Source: Isoetes taiwanensis (taxonomy: Eukaryota > Streptophyta > Lycopodiopsida > Isoetales > Isoetaceae). Taken from it: DNA of 64,000 nucleotides. Positions 11,177-23,057 of this stretch are shown here, in pieces. The notes beneath the pieces are model-generated. The model had not been told where the DNA came from, did not search any database, and was given only the letters and a program-made list of their open reading frames with translations. Both the position numbers and the translations under genes were made by a program. The DNA lies in the NCBI GenBank assembly GCA_021234155.1, contig JAJEKV010000010.1, positions 12,987,339 to 13,051,338 on the forward strand, given 5' to 3'. Every line of letters starts with the position of its first letter. Within the stretch, counting starts at the first letter, position 1.

Positions 11177-11719
11177 TGACGAGTATAATATATGGATTTA
11201 TACTGTATGTTATTGTTAGAGGAAAGTCTCTTACCCTTTCCAAAACATGAACAACAAACACTAATTAAGAGAATTGGAATGGATTACCAAGAGATCATCG
11301 GCAAAATTGTCTACATTGTCGAAATTTTCCAATGCAAACATGAGGCCAAGAGATGCAGAGATGATCTAAGGTCTAATTGCAATTGGAAAACAATGAATTA
11401 ATGCCAAAGAAGTATGCAATTATTGCATTCATGAGATAAACATGGAACAAATAACAATGAAAGCTCTCAAATGGAAAAAAGGAGACATTCCTAGGATGGG
11501 TCCTATGATATAATCAAGTGAAGTGAAGTGGTGTTCTCATTGAGCTTTGTAAAATCGTTGAGTACAAAATGATTCCCCTATTCGGGGTTGAACTTCTGAA
11601 AAAACTTGAAATTTGAGTGCTCTGAAACTAGACAATCATCGAGAGCACAACGAAACTAATGACTACACGATAAAAGATGATTCATGCACCACTTGATCTA
11701 TGCAAAAATGAGAAAAACT
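11177..11719. other. Unassigned AT-rich stretch
   Basis: No gene is supported. A 'cattcctaggatgggtcct' sequence at about 11485-11503 recurs in direct orientation at about 12522-12540 ('cattcctagaatgggtcct'). Together they bracket the block with the conserved hairpin and the short-hairpin array. Confidence 0.45.
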
Positions 11720-11796
11720 GGCGACCGCTTCTCACCGGGATGAAAAACCCCGCCCTTTCGGGTTTCCGAGGAAAATCCTAATGAGAAATGGTCGTC
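11720..11796 (+). ncRNA. Conserved-core hairpin, copy A
   Basis: An outer stem pairs gcgacc (11721-11726) with ggtcgt (11790-11795), and ttctca with tgagaa. It encloses a conserved core running from 'gggatgaaaaaccccgccc' through 'tttcgggtttccgagg' to 'aaaatccta'. The core recurs at 48.2, 55.1 and 59.9 kb with different but paired outer stems. The function is unknown; it is typed as ncRNA only because of the covarying stems. Confidence 0.55.
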
Positions 11797-11995
11797 AATG
11801 CTCTCGAAGAATGCCGCTAGCATACGTCTGTCGAGAAGTGAGGCGACAATACAACAAGATGGCTCTGACAACTGAGAGAACTGCGAGAAAATGACCTGCA
11901 AAGAAAAGTCTGAAAAGAAGAATGACCCATTAGAAAGTTAGAAGCTACATGCATAGGCACGCATCAAAGTGCAACAATCAAGAATATAATAGCAC

Positions 11996-12280
11996 TCGAA
12001 GGCTCCAGGGCCACGCCGAGGAAGAAACACAGCCGACCAGTCGGGAATCGTCCGCGGGAAAAGACTATCAGGGAAAGAACATCCGGCTAGTGCTGCCTTG
12101 GAGGCTACGGCGCCACGCTGAGAAGAAAATAAATAACAAGTACAGTCTCGGAGGCTACAACGCCACGCCGAGAAAAAGAAAATATGCAGACAAAGCTAAC
12201 GACCACAGAGCCATAGATGGAACAACGCACCAATTGAAAAAATGACTAAGAAAATACTATCCCGGAGGCCATGGGGCCAC
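11996..12280 (+). repeat. Array of short hairpin modules
   Basis: Four imperfect modules read roughly C(T)CGGAGGCTNC..GCCACGCCGAG. Each can fold as a small stem (ctcgg/ccgag), for example at about 12148-12173. Between them the DNA is A-rich. A similar array of different hairpins follows the conserved-core hairpin at 55.1 kb. Confidence 0.5.
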
Positions 12281-12646
12281 AACATAAATGAATCGTAACC
12301 AAACACTAAACACTCTGAAAACTGTACATAGAACCAACAAGCCAGATATGATAAAGGGTGAGGGGGGCGGGAAACTTGTGGAGGCAAAAGAGAAAGAATG
12401 AAAAAGGAGCTCAAGAGAATGCCGATGACTGGAAAGGAAGAATGAAGCCATATAAATATGAGAGGCAAGGAAGGGCGTCCCCATCCAAGGAATGTCGGTT
12501 CTATTCCTATCACAATAGAACCGTGGCATTCCTAGAATGGGTCCTATACAATCAAATGGCCGATAGAAGAGGAATCTACCTCAAAAAGAATGCGACAAAC
12601 TAGGATGACTAGAGAAAGGACAAAAGCAGAAACGAAAGAGGGAAAC

Positions 12647-13400
12647 AGAATGACCAAAATCGTTCAGATGAAAAAGACAAACACAGTAGAAAACGGCTAA
12701 GCAAGGCCGATAGAGAAACAAGGATAAAAACAGATCAAGGAGCAAAAGCATGATATATGGACACCAACATAGCAAAGAGAACCAAGGCGAATAACGATGA
12801 GAAACGAAGAAGACAAAGCAAGAAAAAGAAAACTAAGACGATTCAAGCAGTCAAATGATGAAAAAACAAATAATGAGGAACTGGAGAAACCGGATGAACA
12901 GAGAAACGAGCGTAAAGCAATGCAAGAGGTTAACGAAGGATAAAGAGCAAAGAAGGAACTCAGAGGGAAAAATACGAAATACGTGAAAAAAATAACTAGG
13001 AAAAATCATAAGGTGAGATGACCAAAGAAAAGAGATAGGGCAAAAGCCTTTAGAAATAGTAATGCAAGCAAGCCATTAGAAAGAGCAAATTCGAACTTCA
13101 ACCCCAGCATACCATTAAATCGAATAAACAACCCACCCATGATGAAATGGGCAGAGACACCACCTTTACAAGATAGAAAGAAACACCCTAGCACGAACAC
13201 TAACAAGAATAGAGACCAAGAGAAACGCGGTAGATGGAATTGGTCATAAAGAATGGAAAGGTAGAAATTTTATGAAAGAGAAAAGTAATCAACTAGACAT
13301 CCAACAATGGAAATACTTTATGCCAAAATGCACATATGTAAAGAGCAAACTTACCAACCAACCGATGAGCAAAGCAAACCAAACAACTGTGTGTTTCCAA
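12647..13400 (+). repeat. A-rich direct repeat, copy 1
   Basis: Starts 'gatgaccaaaatcg' and contains 'gctaagcaaggccgat' and 'ggagcaaaagcatgat'. The same ordered landmarks recur at 13797-14440. The region is strongly purine-rich on this strand, which produces long hydrophobic open frames on the other strand that I do not regard as genes. Confidence 0.75.
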
Positions 13401-13796
13401 GACTGAAGATCTAAAGTGCAAAGGATGCCATAGAGAATGCAAAGATAGATCGCATAAAATTGCTAAGCAATGAATCAGGCATCAAACTGAAGATGCGATA
13501 TGCCCAATGGATGCTATTATCAAAAAATGGACTTTTAGTGCAAAATGCTCATATGCAAAGAGCGAGAGAAAGAATACGGCAAGAATGAGCAAGAAATGAC
13601 AATAAAATAAACTGACAAACCCAAGCGGTTAGGTACGAATGGATGGAGCACAGAGCAGAAAAGAACTAGGCTAGCAACTGAGTGAACTGACAAATGGAGA
13701 GAACAAGACCCATGGACTAGAGACCACTATGAGAACAAAAGCAATGTAGCACAATGATAATCCAAAGGGATGGAGCAAATGAGACAAATTGGTAAA
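13401..13796. other. Spacer between the A-rich direct repeats
   Basis: A-rich, no gene seen. It ends just before the second repeat copy. Confidence 0.4.
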
Positions 13797-14440
13797 ACAA
13801 GATGACCAGAATCGACCAGATGAGACAAACAAGGAAGAAAGGGCTAAGCAAGGCCGATGGAGAAACAAGGATAAAGCAGATCAAGGAGCAAAAGCATGAT
13901 AATTGGACACCAACAGAGCAAAGAGAACCAAGGCAAACCAAGATGAGAAACGGAGGAGACAAGACAAGAAAAAAGGAAAATAAGGCGATTCTAGAGGTTA
14001 AAACACAAAACGACAAATAAGGATGGGGCAAAAGGATAAACCGAGAAACGAGCCTAAGGCAATTCAAGAGGTTAATGAAGGATAAAGAGCAAAAAAGGAA
14101 TACGGGGAAAAAATATTTCAACCCCACCATGCCGTTAAGTTGAATGAACAAGATGAAGAAACCCAACCATAATGAAATGGGAAAGAGACACCACCTCGAC
14201 GAGATAGAAAGAGACACCCTAGCATGAACACTGAAAAGAATTGACCAGGAGAAACGTGGCATATAATAGTGGTCGTAAAGAATGGACCAATAGAAATTTT
14301 GTGAAAGAGCAAAGTAAGCAACTAGACATCCAACTATGGAAAAACTATATGTCAAGAAAAGGGTGATTAAATCGAGAAACATAACTTTCCCATGCCAAAC
14401 GCACATATGTAACGAGCGGACTTACCAACCGAACCAGATG
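13797..14440 (+). repeat. A-rich direct repeat, copy 2
   Basis: Diverged copy of 12647-13400 with several deletions. Both copies end in 'cacatatgtaa.gagc..acttaccaacc'. Confidence 0.75.
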
Positions 14441-15604
14441 TTGCGGGCTTGGGATCATGTGCGTGTGCTCTTCCAGCTAGGCTATGCCTCAGTTTATCAC
14501 CACTCTTCTCCTTTCTTGTGGGTTCCTCTACCCCCTGCGCACTTGCCCTTGGCTGCCACCATGCATGCTCGGACGTAGGCCCGGTGGAGGCGAGCTGCTG
14601 TGCTCACCTTGGAGGATTGGTATTGGGGTGGTCAGCTAGCTTCGTGGGAGTTCTTTCGAGCTCGCTTTCGCAACGGAATGAAAGGAAATAGAATGAAATA
14701 TGAGAAATATGACGAACATGTAAGGACAAATAGAACAACTAAGACGTTTATCGCTAATGTCATACAATGAAATATATAATAAGCCCTCAAAGACGAGAAA
14801 AAACTGAGATCGTATGACAAAAAAGCGTGCATGGGCCGCATGGGCCCTCAAAAAGCAACCAAGAGAAACAACTGGGAACATATGAAAAAAGAACATGCAT
14901 TGACTGACACATGGGGATCAGATGGATTAAATTAAAGAACCAACGAGTAACCCAAAATAACTATATGGACATTCACAGCACTCCCACATAATTAGAGACA
15001 TGAAATGAAAAATAAATGAACATGCCCTGGTCTATCCCGACTTAATCATAGCAATAAGTAAAATGGAATGAATGAATATGAGTCTGAAAGAAAGGAAATT
15101 GCATGACATATAGAACAAGCATTGTAATAACGATCCTGGTTGGAATCATGCAATGCACAACGTTCCCAAAGGCAACAGAAACCATGCAATACATGTTTGG
15201 GGTCTGGGTTCGGGAACTCCTGGAAGACAGCCCTCTGTGAGGACCCGTGGATCTAACAGGAGAGTCCGGGGGACTATGTCACGCGGGATTTGCAAGAAGA
15301 GAAGAAAAAGAAGAAAACAGAACAAATGAGAGAAAGATGATAAGCTTCCTTGATATCAATGATGAAAATACATGAGCTCTCGCAATAGAGAGAAAACTGA
15401 AAGGAGACAAGACTCAAAACTCATCTAAAAACTCATGTGCTAACTCTACTCATATATATAGTACAATGGCCTTGGGCCCAATATAGACACTCTGACTGAT
15501 CTCGGTGCCGACTCCTGGAAGGAGGCCTGATTTGCAGGAATGTTGGCGGTGCCTCTTGAAGTGCCTAGAATCACGCTGACGCTGACGCGGGCGGTGACGG
15601 GCCG
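14441..15604. other. Unassigned region
   Basis: I see no supported gene. Around 15233 a 'tgtgaggacccgtgg' sequence resembles an LTR start but I find no matching end or partner. The stretch before 15604 could be the 3' flank of the minus-strand exon at 15605-15754. Confidence 0.35.
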
Positions 15605-15754
15605 TCACTTGTCTGAGCGGCGCCTCTTGTTGACGGCCAAAGGCTTTGACTGCGTGGTCTGCTGCTTGGTCTTCTGCGGAGCCTTTGATGACTGACCCGT
15701 GGCTGACTGAGGATCCTTGAGCTTGACCTGGTCTGTCGTATGCATGAATAGTCC
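15605..15754 (-). CDS. Possible terminal exon of an unidentified host gene
   Basis: On the minus strand a candidate acceptor (..cctggtacag) at about 15755 is followed by about 50 open codons ending in TGA. The peptide includes TTDQVKLKDPQSATGQSSK and ends VNKRRRSDK, a Lys/Arg cluster that could be a nuclear-localisation tail. Third codon positions are G/C-rich, unlike the AT-rich flanks, and that is the main reason to suspect a real exon. I do not recognise the protein and found no upstream exon. It could also be a captured gene fragment. Confidence 0.35.
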   Translation of the reverse strand, partial: GLFMHTTDQVKLKDPQSATGQSSKAPQKTKQQTTQSKPLAVNKRRRSDK

Positions 15755-16431
15755 TGTACCAGGAGGCACAGGACTAACAATACATATATTATCTACTAGA
15801 CATATATGCCTATAATGCATCAAACATACAGTATAGAATGTCGAAGACCAAAAGAAACTGTATAAATAAAACCATAGAAAGCCCCAAGATGAATTTAATG
15901 TGAACATCAATCGCCAAAAAAACGGTCTAGAGAAAGAGATATGGCAATCAACAAATGGCCTAAAAGCTTGAAAATTACGCAATGCACAATCTCTCGGAGC
16001 TCGGGGGTGCAACATGACAAATGTACATGGCAAACCGCTCTCATGAAATTGACGATTCGAGTTACCAAAACAATGCAACAAAATCTCAACCGAATGAGCT
16101 CAGGAGAACATACCAGAAGATCGTATGCAGAATCATATGAATCAAAGAGACAAACAGAAGTAATAGAAGTAATTATCATATATGACAACAAAACATATAC
16201 ACATATAGATAGCGGCTAAAGGACACCTAACGAACAAAGGGGTGACACATGTATCGTAGGAAACATCATGAATATGCATACATGTAAAAAATATCGAAAC
16301 CATCATCCAATTAAATTGGGATTATGTCAACTCCAAAATCACGCCAACCTGCTGTTGTCTTCTAGGGGGTTTTTGTTTTTTTTTAATCTTTTTTTTGGAC
16401 TTCAAAAATAACATAAGGTTGCGATTCACGT
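15755..16431. other. Unassigned AT-rich stretch
   Basis: No supported gene. It would be intron if the 15605-15754 exon is real. It ends in a T-rich run near 16370-16400. Confidence 0.35.
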
Positions 16432-16668
16432 GTGACGTTTCGTATGCGAATTGAAATATGCAAAAATGAAGAGCAAGTTGCTAACATAGATGAGACCAAA
16501 ATTGAAGAGCATTTAGATGATAATATTAGGTTTGATAATAACAGATTGCATTATTTGCGAGGCAATTCCAGACTCGAAATTATCGATACATGGCACAAAT
16601 ATCATACAAAAATATCATATATTCCAATAAACATTAAGGGATCAATCCATGTTTTTCCACGTATTTAA
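16432..16668 (+). CDS. Hypothetical small ORF
   Basis: A short open frame of at most 78 codons with charged, AT-biased composition (IEEHLDDNIRFDNNRLHYLR). No family is recognised. It lies 14 bp before the next frame, so the two may be pieces of one decayed gene. It may not be coding. Confidence 0.2.
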   Translation: MTFRMRIEICKNEEQVANIDETKIEEHLDDNIRFDNNRLHYLRGNSRLEIIDTWHKYHTKISYIPINIKGSIHVFPRI

Positions 16669-16682
16669 CAAGGTGTGGTTCC

Positions 16683-17072
16683 ATGTCAGCCGTTCTATCC
16701 AGTTCTGGGTATGAATCTAGCACTTCACCCACTGTAGAGGCCCATCAATTATCCTCTTCATCATCTGATTTCCTTTGTATGGATACTGAATTTTTTACAA
16801 TCTTGAAGCAGGAAGACAGAATTTCGTGTGGTTTTCTTTTTGGAGCTCATTCTACTCTTTGGGAATCGCTAGTTCTCCATCAATACTTTCCTGATTCCCT
16901 ATTTGCTCCAGAATACACTACTACAACACACACAGAAGAATTAGAGTCTGAGATCATTGAATCTTGGGTTCTGGAATTCACAGGCAGAAGAAATATCTCA
17001 GCAACAGCAATCTTTCAAGTTTACTGTGAATGGACAGACAAAAAAATTCAAGTGAAGATTTTCTCAGATTGA
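16683..17072 (+). CDS. Hypothetical ORF, 129 residues
   Basis: The open frame starts at an ATG and has a Ser-rich N-terminus (STSPTVEAHQLSSSSSDF). A hydrophobic/aromatic middle follows (FFTILKQEDRISCGFLFGAH), and the C-terminus reads ATAIFQVYCEWTDKKIQVK. I recognise no domain. A run of A residues follows at about 17258-17271, which could mark a retrocopy tail, but this is speculative. Confidence 0.3.
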   Translation: MSAVLSSSGYESSTSPTVEAHQLSSSSSDFLCMDTEFFTILKQEDRISCGFLFGAHSTLWESLVLHQYFPDSLFAPEYTTTTHTEELESEIIESWVLEFTGRRNISATAIFQVYCEWTDKKIQVKIFSD

Positions 17073-20000
17073 TGCAATTAATGGATGCTCTCAAGGTATT
17101 TTGGCAGATCTATGGTTCTCCTTTCCTTCTTAGTTCTTAGATAGATTATTCTCTTGCTTGTTCCTCTGATCTTCCCTGATCTTTTTTCTCACCCCCTCCT
17201 ACCTTTAGCCACTCGCATTTGAATTTCTTTTCTGTGCATTAATGGCGGTATTTCCCAAAAAAAAAAAAAATATCCTTCATTGACTAAATGCCCTAAACCC
17301 ATCTTCCCTCTCTTTTATTCATAACTTTATGCTCCTCCCTTCTGCTGCCACAGACGATCTTCTTGCTCAGTTAAGTATTCTCCACCGTGATCCTTCAAAA
17401 TTCATTAAATTTGGAGATTTCTCTAACTCTGCTCCTAAGGTAACAGAAATGCATCACTACAGTCATTTTGCTCCAAATTGGGATACTCTATCTTTGGGTT
17501 ACTCAATTATTTTGTTTTCAACTTGGTTTTTCGTGGAGTCTTTTTGAGATCAAGTAAATTCAACTCCAACCAAAACAGACCATTGAAGGAGAAAAGGCTT
17601 CTATCAATGTCTTAAAATTAGGTTCTAAAAAGGCTAAACATTTTAATATCATGCCCAAGTAAGAAACCCCATAGAATCATGTCTTTTTATACGATTCATA
17701 TTCTTATATTGCCTTCGGCATATTCAAGGTATGCTAATTTTGCAACTATAGGACAATAACAAGATAAAGTATAAAACTATTGTCATGAATTTCAGCTGTT
17801 GTTCATATTAGTTATTTCAATTTTAAAAGAAAAAGGCGCCTATTGTAAAGGCAGTATCCAAAGTTATTGGAAGCTCAATTCATACCTTGATGCATTTTTT
17901 TCTAAAGAATTCTGATATGAGCATTTTTAATTAGGTTGTGCATGACGGTCACCTCTAAAAATTGGCATCATGCATGTCATGGACCTGATCTTGTTTGCTC
18001 TTACTAAAATTACAACTATAGTGGCAACATTGGGTTATAAATCCCTTGCCCACAAGATATGAGAAGGGTGTGATACCATCGTGATGCTATATTGAGCTTA
18101 CAGGTTTGCGGTGATTAATCATTTTGAATTCGATCTAAGAGGTTTTTTTGCTCTATGCAGGTGGAACCGGCATTCTTGAGTACTAGAATTCGATTTCACA
18201 CTAGAACTGCTAACTCTTGAGATTGTGAAATGACCAAGAAAAATTTTAAGGGACCTATAATTTTGTATAAGTATAATGAATTGGCCATTCCTTGTAAAAG
18301 ATGGCCCCAAAAGTATAGCTTGAACTGGCCATTTTTTCTATTTTTTTCTAATGTGGCTGCATCCCAATTGGCGATTTTTGAACCAAATATCTAATAATGT
18401 GTATCTCAAATGGCAATTTTTAGCTAGATAAATATAGAGTTAGTTGCCTGAACATAAAAAAGTCGCTACCCTTTATAAATGTATTTAAGTTATATGTTGT
18501 ATGAATTTGAATTCATACCCCATATATTTCAATAATGCACGTATTGTTGATAGGGAGAATCAGAAATCGGATGTCGGGGTCTTCGTAAAGAGGATTGAAA
18601 AGCGCCTCGACATTTGATTTTCCAAAAGAGCGGGATTATTCTTAGTTGGTAGATATATTTAGGAATAAAAATTTCTAATAATGTTAGCCCCTCATAAGTG
18701 ACGAATTTATGAGGGGGCCTCTTAATAGGTTAAGATTTGGCAAACTTAAGGCATTACAAGATTTGGCCAAGTGGCCTAAATGGCCATTCCATAAGTATAT
18801 CTAGTTCTCACTTGGGATTAAATTGGCCAAAAAGTCAATACCAATCCAATTAGCAAACATCTAATTGGCCATTCTAATATCGTAATAGGCAATAAAGTGC
18901 CACAAAATGGCGAATCTGCAGGTAGTTCGTAGGTAAGGCATCCTACTCAAGCCGGCCATCGCATTTTGCCTGAACCTATAATTTGTGGCCAAATGGCCTG
19001 CCAGGGCCACTAAAATTTTCGCTGGAAATGACCCGTCCATTGCTCTCTGAATTTTGAGCTGATATGCTCGGTTTGGGCTAGGTTCTTTGTATCCTTCAAA
19101 TTTTTGCCTAGTTATATGAAACCTCCATCCATTTCTCCAGCGACATGTTCAATTAGCGTCAGCCTTGGCGGCCGACATTTTCTTAGAGGTTTCTATTAGG
19201 GGATATTGGGTCCTAGTATCACATGGCCCATTTAAATGTATTATTTGTTTGATTTTACTAAGAATTTGCTCATTCTTCACCGAATGATGCGCTAACAGAC
19301 AAAACAGAGTCACAGACTCGGACTTCTAGAATGATTTTGCATTTCTGGAAAAATCAAAGTTGCCTTTAACAACAACCTTGCCAATGCTGCATGGGAACTG
19401 CACAACCTCGACGTGGATCGGAAGGAGATAGAGTTGGGTCGGTTCCATGGGAACGTGCCCTTACATGGCTTTTTGCCTTTTCCATGGGAACCTCCAGATA
19501 GACCTTGGTCGAAACTATGGGGCAAAAAATGTTAGGATGTAGCATAATATGGATGAGTACAAATATGTATACGGGCTACGTGTAGAGAGTATGCATTGAT
19601 GCGTTTGATTTTCATCAGAAGTTAGGGCCTTATCCTGCTCCTTATGATCTGATCATTGTATTACGATTCCGAAGGTTTTCATCGTATTCACAATCATATA
19701 CATGCTTCAAATAGGAGAAGCAAATATAAATTGCTACTGCTTTGTTATTTGCAATACTATCTTCAATCTGATGCGGGCTTCTCAATTTGATGTGGGTTTT
19801 TCTTTTTAATGTTTCTTCACTTACCCTATGAATTGATTAGAAGATCTGATCAGTATTTCGAACACATTGATGAACTCATTAGATGATCTGATCATTGTAC
19901 TTCGAGTACATTGATGATGTGATCAGTGATAATTCGTTGATGATCTTCTTCACGAAATTGAGAATACTATCTTCCTGTCTTGCATTACTTAGATTAGATA

Positions 20001-20339
20001 TAAGGAATATTTAGCATTGGTGTTAATGCTTATGTGCCTTTTAAGAGCGTGAATGAATGAAGACGACATTGCTAAGATTGGATATAAATGATGTTAGATA
20101 TTCAACATGCCATGTAAGTTGTAGTTCAATGTTATCATATATGGCTAAAATGTTGGTTTATTTAGGCATAAATAAATTATATATAAGTAATGAAAGTCGA
20201 GCTAAGATTATACATAACCACTTGGAATCTATAAATGATAGCCAACACAAGCATCTTTGAAGAAATGTCTGTATGAATACACTTCCTAATATAATATTTA
20301 GCTATATGTGTTTGCAATTGTATACAACATCCAAGGTTT
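17073..20339. other. Long stretch with no recognisable feature
   Basis: This is AT-rich DNA without a convincing gene or LTR. Short motifs recur, such as 'gatctgatcattgta' near 19650 and 19890 and 'ttggcca' between 18760 and 18990, but I see no ordered repeat. Small open frames (for example at 17329-17547 and 20057-20260) have no support. Confidence 0.5.
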
Positions 20340-21149
20340 AATTAAGAGGTGCTACCATTGATGAAGCCCGGCTGCCCAACCTTGCTTTGGCAGTAGCGAT
20401 GGGCCCGCAGCGACTCAAAGCCTGCTGGAAAGACAAGCAAGCCCAGTGGTTCTCGCTATGGAATGTGCAGGCACACAGACGTGGACCAGTGCATACACCA
20501 AAGGAACGCGCTGCCTTGAAGCAGTACTTGGATGCTTGCTTCATGGCCAAGCTTTGGGATGCAGAGGCCCTGTCACATGTCAAGGTGGCAAATTATCGAC
20601 AGCAGGTTAATCCCATGCTCACGAGGGGCCCACACCACTACCCATGAAAAAGCGCAGGGTGATTGCTTCCATTCGCACAGGTGCACACCACCTCCGCATT
20701 GAGACAGGGAGATGGATTCGGGAGCAGCGTGAGGGCGGGAGTCTGTCGGTCTTTGTCAACGGGGGTGCCATTGAGGATGAAAGTCCGCCCTCGGGCCTGT
20801 CCGATTAATGCGAGCATATCAGGGCTCGGTATGCTCGGTTAGTTGTGCCCCATCGGGCCTTGCATGAGCTACGAGCACGCCTCTGTAGGCTTGTTGGGAT
20901 CATTACCTCGGGAGGTAATGGATACGCGGACTCAGTTATGCCCCCCTGTCCGACATTAACCTCAGCTATACTTGTGATTATGTATATAAATGTGCAGTAT
21001 GTCAGCATCCTTATTGCTACTAAGGTTTTCCCCCCGAAAACCCTTCGGGGCAATACGCCTGCTGCTCTCTCTTTGTACTTGGGTCCCATAGGCCAGTTGG
21101 TCTCCGTGGACGATAAAATCATATTCTATTCTATTCTATTCTATTAATT
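20340..21149 (+). mobile_element. LINE 3' fragment with C-terminal coding remnant and ATTCT tail
   Basis: The coding remnant at 20387-20647 and onward reads RLKACWKDKQAQWFSLWNV, then HHLRIETGRWIREQR, then HIRARYARL across frame changes. The 'HHLxxETGRW ... HIRARYxxL' pattern is typical of the C-terminal end of LINE ORF2, where a zinc knuckle usually sits; here it is degraded. A 3' UTR follows, ending in attct repeats at about 21121-21146, the same tail as at the start of the window. The 5' part is absent, as in typical truncated LINEs. Confidence 0.65.
21012..21055 (-). ncRNA. Conserved-core hairpin, partial copy E
   Basis: On the minus strand a partial core ('ccccgaagggttttcggggg', then 'gaaaaccttag') is enclosed by a perfect 6-bp stem, tattgc (21012-21017) with gcaata (21050-21055). 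The first part of the core (gggattaaaaaac) is missing. It lies inside the LINE 3' UTR. Confidence 0.45.
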
Positions 21150-21554
21150 TCTTTCACATATAAGTTCTTGGATCAATACCTTTGACTTAAATAAGGCCTT
21201 AAGGAAGGGCTTCTTATGAGACATTTTTTTTTTTGGAACGAAACAAACTTTTGGGGGCTTCTTAGGATTTCGATTAAGAAAAAAAAGGGAGGTGGGATTT
21301 AGGGGAAAAAATGGGGCTTTAGGTTTAATACCACCTTTCACAACAGTCAACATAACCCGATAATATAGGATGGGTGCCTCTATTATTTTCTATGCATGTT
21401 CAATTGAACCTCATTTAGTTGATGTATTATTGTTAAAGGCACAATTTCATGTTTTCTAGGTTGTTTTCCTCGGTGCATTTATTGGCTCCCAATTATGGGT
21501 TGGATTCCAATGGGGTATTAGACTCGTAGATTGTCTTCTAAATTGCAAGTCGAA
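21150..21554. other. Unassigned stretch
   Basis: No gene or repeat seen apart from short A/T runs. Confidence 0.4.
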
Positions 21555-21757
21555 TACCAAAAATGGGGTATTCGACTTGTAGATTTGCATTAAATTATGT
21601 GAGTCAAATATGCCCAAAAGGTATTGTGAGTAGAATACCCCTCCAAGTAAAAAACCAAAAATGGGGTATTCGACTTGTAGATTCGCATGTAAATTATGTG
21701 AATTAAATACGCCCAAAAAGTATTGTGTGAGTCAAATACCCCTCCAAGTAAAAAAAT
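21555..21757 (+). repeat. Two-copy tandem repeat, unit about 102 bp
   Basis: 'ccaaaaatggggtattcga' begins each unit (near 21556 and 21656), and each ends 'aatacccctccaagtaaaaaa'. The units differ by small changes. No coding role. Confidence 0.75.
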
Positions 21758-21764
21758 GTTAAAA

Positions 21765-21838
21765 GGCGGGTTTAAACTCGCGCAAGGAAGTTGAAAACCA
21801 AACTAACTGGCCATCTGCGCCACACAACGTTATTGCAA
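21765..21838 (-). repeat. tRNA-like / SINE-head-like sequence
   Basis: On the minus strand an A-box-like tggcgcagatgg is followed about 35 bases later by a B-box-like gagtttaaaccc. Spacing and order match an internal Pol III promoter. The cloverleaf is poor, so this is either a decayed tRNA or the head of a tRNA-derived SINE. Confidence 0.35.
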
Positions 21839-22827
<989 letters not shown>

Positions 22828-23057
22828 AAGTTTATTAATGTCACGGAAGCCCGTAGGCTATGGAACAAAAACCATATCCAGTACATTCAGAACATATTGT
22901 AAGAAAAACATTACTCAAAACATTAGTGATGCTCGGTACTTCATAATATGTTTCCAGGGCAGATTCGAGCAATTGCACGCATTCGTATGAGATCACATTG
23001 CTTGATGATTGAACGGGGGCGATGGTTGAAACTTGAAGAGGACCAAAGAATCTGCGC

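Noticed and set aside
11720-11796. Hammerhead ribozyme (retrozyme-like)
   Set aside because: The conserved ctgatga and gaaa boxes are absent from the core in every copy.
13717-14406. 229-codon hydrophobic minus-strand frame that looks like a membrane protein
   Set aside because: It is antisense to an A-rich direct repeat. The paired repeat copy at 12647-13400 does not preserve it, and composition alone explains the hydrophobicity.
15233-15300. Another LTR start (tgtgaggacccgtgg)
   Set aside because: No matching LTR end, partner copy or TSD was found nearby.
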